The notes under the pieces are model-generated. The model was given only the letters and a program-made list of their open reading frames with translations. It was not told where the DNA came from and made no database searches. Shown here one piece after another: positions 60,845-64,000 of a DNA stretch of 64,000 nucleotides. Numbering within the stretch: the first letter of the stretch is position 1; every line of letters starts with the position of its first letter. The position numbers were made by a program, and so were the translations under genes. This stretch comes from Desmonostoc muscorum FACHB-395 (GTDB lineage Bacteria; Cyanobacteriota; Cyanobacteriia; Cyanobacteriales; Nostocaceae): positions 62,001-126,000 of the forward strand of contig NZ_JACJSF010000018.1 of the NCBI RefSeq assembly GCF_014698035.1. The letters are read 5' to 3'.

Positions 60845-61632
60845 ATAAACCTCATCGATGTTTAAACCAAGAGTTTTTAAAAGATATATTTATGTAGGTT
60901 GGGTGGAGTGAAACGCAACCCAACATTACCACCTTTTTTATGTTGGGTTACGCGCTCGCTTGACATTCAAGACAGTCGCTACAAAACTACGGTTCTCAAG
61001 GTAGACAAGGTTTAGTCTCAACCTCTCATTCTATAAACCTAACTCACAAGCTACTATTTTCCATAGACTGAAAACTGTTGCTCTCACTCTAGGTAGTAAA
61101 CCCATAACGAGAGCATTATCCCTTCTGAGGATTTCGTCGAATCGGCGATTGAAATCCCTACTCACCAACTGCCGCAGGAATTTTGTCAAGAGTATAAGGG
61201 ACTTCCAAATAAAACAATATCCCAAAACTAACGCAAATAATTCTCTCTATCTCTTCTCCCTCTGTGTTCTCTGTGTCTCTGTGGTTCGTTTATTTGGATA
61301 ATTGATTTCTTGGAAGTCCCTAAGCGAGAAATCTGCACCCAGTTGGTAATCGAAAAACTACCGCCTCAACAAGTAAATTTAAGTGCGTTACTGTACATCA
61401 TACGGCGAAGCAAACTATGCGCGTAGCGTCTGGTAGAGAAGCCATGACTATGATAATTATCCAATCAGATTTTTTAATCATCTAAATTTTTTGCCCAAGA
61501 TGCTTGTAAATGAACGCCTTTTAGGGAATGAAATAGTCCTTACCAACTTCCTACTCCCCATTCAATTGATCCCCAAGTTACCAATCCAAGATAGGATGGA
61601 CGTTGATTTACGTATTCTTTTAATTAATGCAT
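60845..61632. other. Gene-free region with repeats
   Basis: About 790 bp. It contains an inverted repeat (GTAGGTTGGG ... CAACCCAACA, 60894-60930), the MITE-like copy at 61197-61321 and a Nostoc-type repeat (GCGTAGCGTCTGGTAGAGAA near 61421). A minus-strand frame at 61031-61225 might be a worn transposase end. Confidence 0.65.
61197..61321. mobile_element. MITE-like element, copy 2 (125 bp)
   Basis: The ends AGGGACTTCCAA and TTGGAAGTCCCT are a perfect 12-bp inverted repeat. The interior, read on the minus strand, matches 11941-12047 in order: AACCACAGAGACACAGAG, AGAGAGAATTATTTGCG and TTTTGGGATATTGTTTTATT. It carries no gene. Confidence 0.8.
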
Positions 61633-62031
61633 ATGAAGCGCTATTGGTCGCGTTTGCTTGCGCTGGTTTTGGTTGTGTCTATCGGCTTAATGGGCTGTTC
61701 TGGCAGTCCAGATAGTTTGACTGGGGATTATCGCCAAGATACCTTAGCTGTGGTCAATGTGATGAGACAGGCTCTGAATCTATCACAAGATTCATCAGAC
61801 AAAACAGCAGTTCAAGCAGAAGCGCGTCAGAAAATTAATGACTTTTCGGCTCGCTATCAGCGAGTTAACTCTGTTTCTGGTCTTGGTTCCTTTACAACCA
61901 TGCGGACAGCCCTTAATTCCCTGGCTGGACACTACAGTTCTTACCCAAATCGTCCGGTACCCGAAAAACTCAAAAATCGTTTAGAGAAGGAATTACAGCA
62001 GGTTGAGGCAGCGCTAAAGCGTGGCGGTTAA
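61633..62031 (+). CDS. psb27: Photosystem II lipoprotein Psb27
   Basis: The 132-residue protein has a lipoprotein signal (LVLVVSIGLMGCSGS, lipobox cysteine at about residue 22) and the Psb27 four-helix domain (GDYRQDTLAVVNVMRQALNL ... KLKNRLEKELQQVEAALKRGG). It binds the lumenal face of CP43 during PSII assembly and repair. An ATG two codons upstream (61627) is an alternative start. No other PSII gene is nearby. Confidence 0.94.
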   Translation: MKRYWSRLLALVLVVSIGLMGCSGSPDSLTGDYRQDTLAVVNVMRQALNLSQDSSDKTAVQAEARQKINDFSARYQRVNSVSGLGSFTTMRTALNSLAGHYSSYPNRPVPEKLKNRLEKELQQVEAALKRGG

Positions 62032-62248
62032 CTTTTAGACTAAGCGAAAAAACATCTAATTTGCATAACCAAATTAAATATAACTCTTGTGGGGTAGGCC
62101 GAAAAGCCCACCCAGTTTATGCAATTTAAATGTGAAACAGCTTATTATCTATTCAATGATCAAGAATCAAGAGTCAAAACTTTTGACTCTTGATTACCTT
62201 TTAAATTTTTCAATAAAAATTGTCTAAATCCGCAGTCCCAAATTCAAC
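62032..62248. terminator. Convergent intergenic region with hairpin
   Basis: Between convergent psb27 and polA, a hairpin AAGAGTCAAAACTTTTGACTCTT at 62167-62189 is followed by GATTACCTTTT and can stop transcription from both sides. Confidence 0.55.
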
Positions 62249-64000
62249 TTACTTTGTATCCATCCAATTTTCACCGACACGTGCTTCTACCAGCAACGGC
62301 ACGCTCAACTGAACTGCGTTTTCCATCACCGACTTAATTTGCGGTTGTAATTCTTCCCACTCATCCGGGGGAATTTCAAACACTAATTCATCGTGTACTT
62401 GCAACAACAAACGCGCCTGATAGTTCTTCAAAACCTCATGCAGTCTTACCATTGCAATTTTGATAATATCAGCGTTAGAACCTTGAATTGGTGCATTAGC
62501 CGCCGAGCGTAATAAACCCGCATCATAAGGGCCCAAATTCTTCAATTTACTCAGATCAATATCTTCTGGATTGCTGCCTTTTAATTTGCGTAAACTGTTA
62601 TTAGTAAAATCAAAGTAACGACGGCGACCAAGAATAGTTTCTACATAACCAAGAGCGATCGCTTCTTTTTTAACCTGCTCCAAATATGCAAAAACTTTAG
62701 GATATCGTTCATTAAACCGCTTAATGAACTCGTTGGCAATGTTCTTATCTATCCCAGTTGAGCGCGAAAATCTTAAAGAACCCATTCCATAAATCACGCC
62801 AAAATTGATAGTTTTTGCTATTCCTCTTTCTTCTGAGGTTATATTTTCTCTTTCAAATACTAACCGTGCGGTAACAGTGTGAACATCTTCATTTTGCTGA
62901 TATGCTTGCACTAATATCGGCTCTTGACTCAAATGAGCCAAAATCCGCAATTCAATTTGTGAGTAATCAGCAGCCACCATTAACCAACCAGCTTCAGGTA
63001 AAAAGGCCTTCCGAATTTGGCGACTAAAAGCTGTACGAATCGGGATATTTTGCAAATTCGGATTAGAAGAAGATAACCTACCAGTTGATGTTGCTGCTTG
63101 ATTAAAATCAGTATGCACCCGTTGGGTGTCTGGACGCACCAATGCAGGTAAGGCATCAACATAAGTAGACTTTAATTTAGATAGGGTGCGATACTCAATG
63201 ATCGCCTCAACAAAACCACTTTTATCATCTTCTTGGAGTTTTTCTAGTGTGGCTGCATCTGTAGAGAAACCCGTTTGAATTTTACGAGAATGTTTGGTAC
63301 TTAATCCCAACTTTTCAAACAATATTTGGCTCAACTGCTTAGGAGAACCCAAGTTAAAATTTTCCCCAGCTATTTCAGTTGCTTCTTCTTTTAACCTGGC
63401 TAACTCCGTTTCTAAATGCTGCGAAAGTTCTTTTAAATAAGCTGAATTAATACGGACACCCGTGTATTCCATTTGGGCTAAAACTGCTTCTAGTGGCTGT
63501 TCAACTTCCACTAATAGCTTAGACAAAGTTGGAATTTGCTCCAGTTCCTCACGCAATTTCGGTACTAAGCCAAAGGTAGAATAAGCATCCATACCGCAGT
63601 AATCTGCAACGGCGGGAATATCTATATCAGCGATGGTTTTGCCTTTAGGAACTAAATCTAAGTAACTTTTTGCTATCAATCCCAAATATCGCTGCCCTAA
63701 ATCCATCAAATTATGACTTGAGTCTGGATTTAGAATGTAACTTGCCAACATGGGATCAAACACTACTCCCGCCAAATTAATCCCTTGACACTTTAAAACT
63801 AGGCGATCAAATTTAGCATTCTGTAAAGCTTTCGGATAATCAGCGCTTTCAAGAATTGGGCGTAATGCTTCTAGCACCAAATCTTTATGCAAATTTTCTC
63901 CAGTTTTATGCCCCACAGGAATATAAGCTACCTCATCTGGTTGCATTCCCCAACAGCAACCAATTCCTACTAACTCAGCATCTCTTGGTTCTAAAGCGGT
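62249..64000 (-). CDS. polA: DNA polymerase I, C-terminal part (cut by right edge)
   Basis: The frame is open to the right edge, so the N-terminal 5' nuclease part lies outside. The visible 583 residues hold the end of the 3'-5' exonuclease-like domain (NAKFDRLVLKCQG, YCGMDAYSTFGL) and a full family A polymerase domain: motif A DYSQIELRILAHLS, motif B RGIAKTINFGVIYGMG and motif C QVHDELVFE, ending GENWMDTK. Catalytic residues are intact. It acts in repair and Okazaki-fragment maturation. Confidence 0.95.
   Translation of the reverse strand, partial: TALEPRDAELVGIGCCWGMQPDEVAYIPVGHKTGENLHKDLVLEALRPILESADYPKALQNAKFDRLVLKCQGINLAGVVFDPMLASYILNPDSSHNLMDLGQRYLGLIAKSYLDLVPKGKTIADIDIPAVADYCGMDAYSTFGLVPKLREELEQIPTLSKLLVEVEQPLEAVLAQMEYTGVRINSAYLKELSQHLETELARLKEEATEIAGENFNLGSPKQLSQILFEKLGLSTKHSRKIQTGFSTDAATLEKLQEDDKSGFVEAIIEYRTLSKLKSTYVDALPALVRPDTQRVHTDFNQAATSTGRLSSSNPNLQNIPIRTAFSRQIRKAFLPEAGWLMVAADYSQIELRILAHLSQEPILVQAYQQNEDVHTVTARLVFERENITSEERGIAKTINFGVIYGMGSLRFSRSTGIDKNIANEFIKRFNERYPKVFAYLEQVKKEAIALGYVETILGRRRYFDFTNNSLRKLKGSNPEDIDLSKLKNLGPYDAGLLRSAANAPIQGSNADIIKIAMVRLHEVLKNYQARLLLQVHDELVFEIPPDEWEELQPQIKSVMENAVQLSVPLLVEARVGENWMDTK

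Noticed and set aside
61031..61225. Minus-strand frame that might be a transposase end (FDEILRRDNALVMGLLPRV)
   Set aside because: The resemblance to IS transposase C-termini is weak and the frame runs into the MITE-like element; not enough to call.

Overview
The window reads as chromosomal DNA of a filamentous, Nostoc-like cyanobacterium. The octamer GCGATCGC (HIP1) recurs throughout, inside and between genes. The gene content is typical of the group: Psb27, a desC-desA-desB desaturase cluster, hopanoid genes, orphan orange-carotenoid-type N-terminal domains, FO synthase subunit CofH, and many short palindromic dispersed repeats. No rRNA or tRNA gene was recognised. Two genes are cut by the window edges: an unidentified gene at the left and polA at the right.

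Layout. 1-7.2 kb: mostly minus-strand redox and accessory genes (methyltransferase, two SDRs, MFS transporter, nitroreductase, old-yellow-enzyme reductase, thioredoxin), with an ArsR-type regulator divergent from thioredoxin across a perfect palindrome. 7.7-11.9 kb: a small protein/HNH pair, then divergent hpnB and shc (hopanoids). 12-22 kb: a ZIP transporter broken by a 28-nt insertion, two OCP-NTD/HCP-like proteins, and stress-type genes (DUF6335, DUF2267, a DJ-1/ferritin-like fusion, SRPBCC, an exported protein, zinc alcohol dehydrogenase, cupin). 22.3-28.4 kb: a PLP lyase, three fatty-acid desaturases and a NYN protein. 28.4-32.2 kb: a two-component pair, a decayed O-methyltransferase and a decayed CRISPR-like array. 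32.2-42.2 kb: housekeeping genes (ubiX, rnr, clpP, DUF255 protein, mobA) with a structured, gene-free stretch next to rnr. 42.3-52 kb: GH10-like protein and a metal region. 52-64 kb: GT39, cofH, a second two-component system with a PepSY protein, two DUF347 membrane proteins, a PAP2 phosphatase, psb27 and polA.

The most coherent functional unit is at 45.4-49.5 kb: a TAT-exported multicopper oxidase, a lipoprotein with a helix-hairpin-helix segment, a ferritin-like protein and an FTR1 permease, all on the minus strand, with a good Fur-box match upstream of the oxidase. It looks like a bacterial counterpart of the ferroxidase/permease iron-uptake logic. A CbtB-like protein and a membrane protein of unknown family lie on the other side of the divergent promoter region.

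The most striking non-coding features are (a) two short insertions lying exactly inside HIP1 octamers, one of which frameshifts the ZIP gene; (b) three unrelated tandem arrays that all have a 21-bp unit; (c) three degenerate CRISPR-like repeats without cas genes; (d) two MITE-like elements sharing ends and interior 49 kb apart, plus another element with long inverted ends; and (e) a duplicated, synonymously diverged gene tail at 37.8-38.0 kb.
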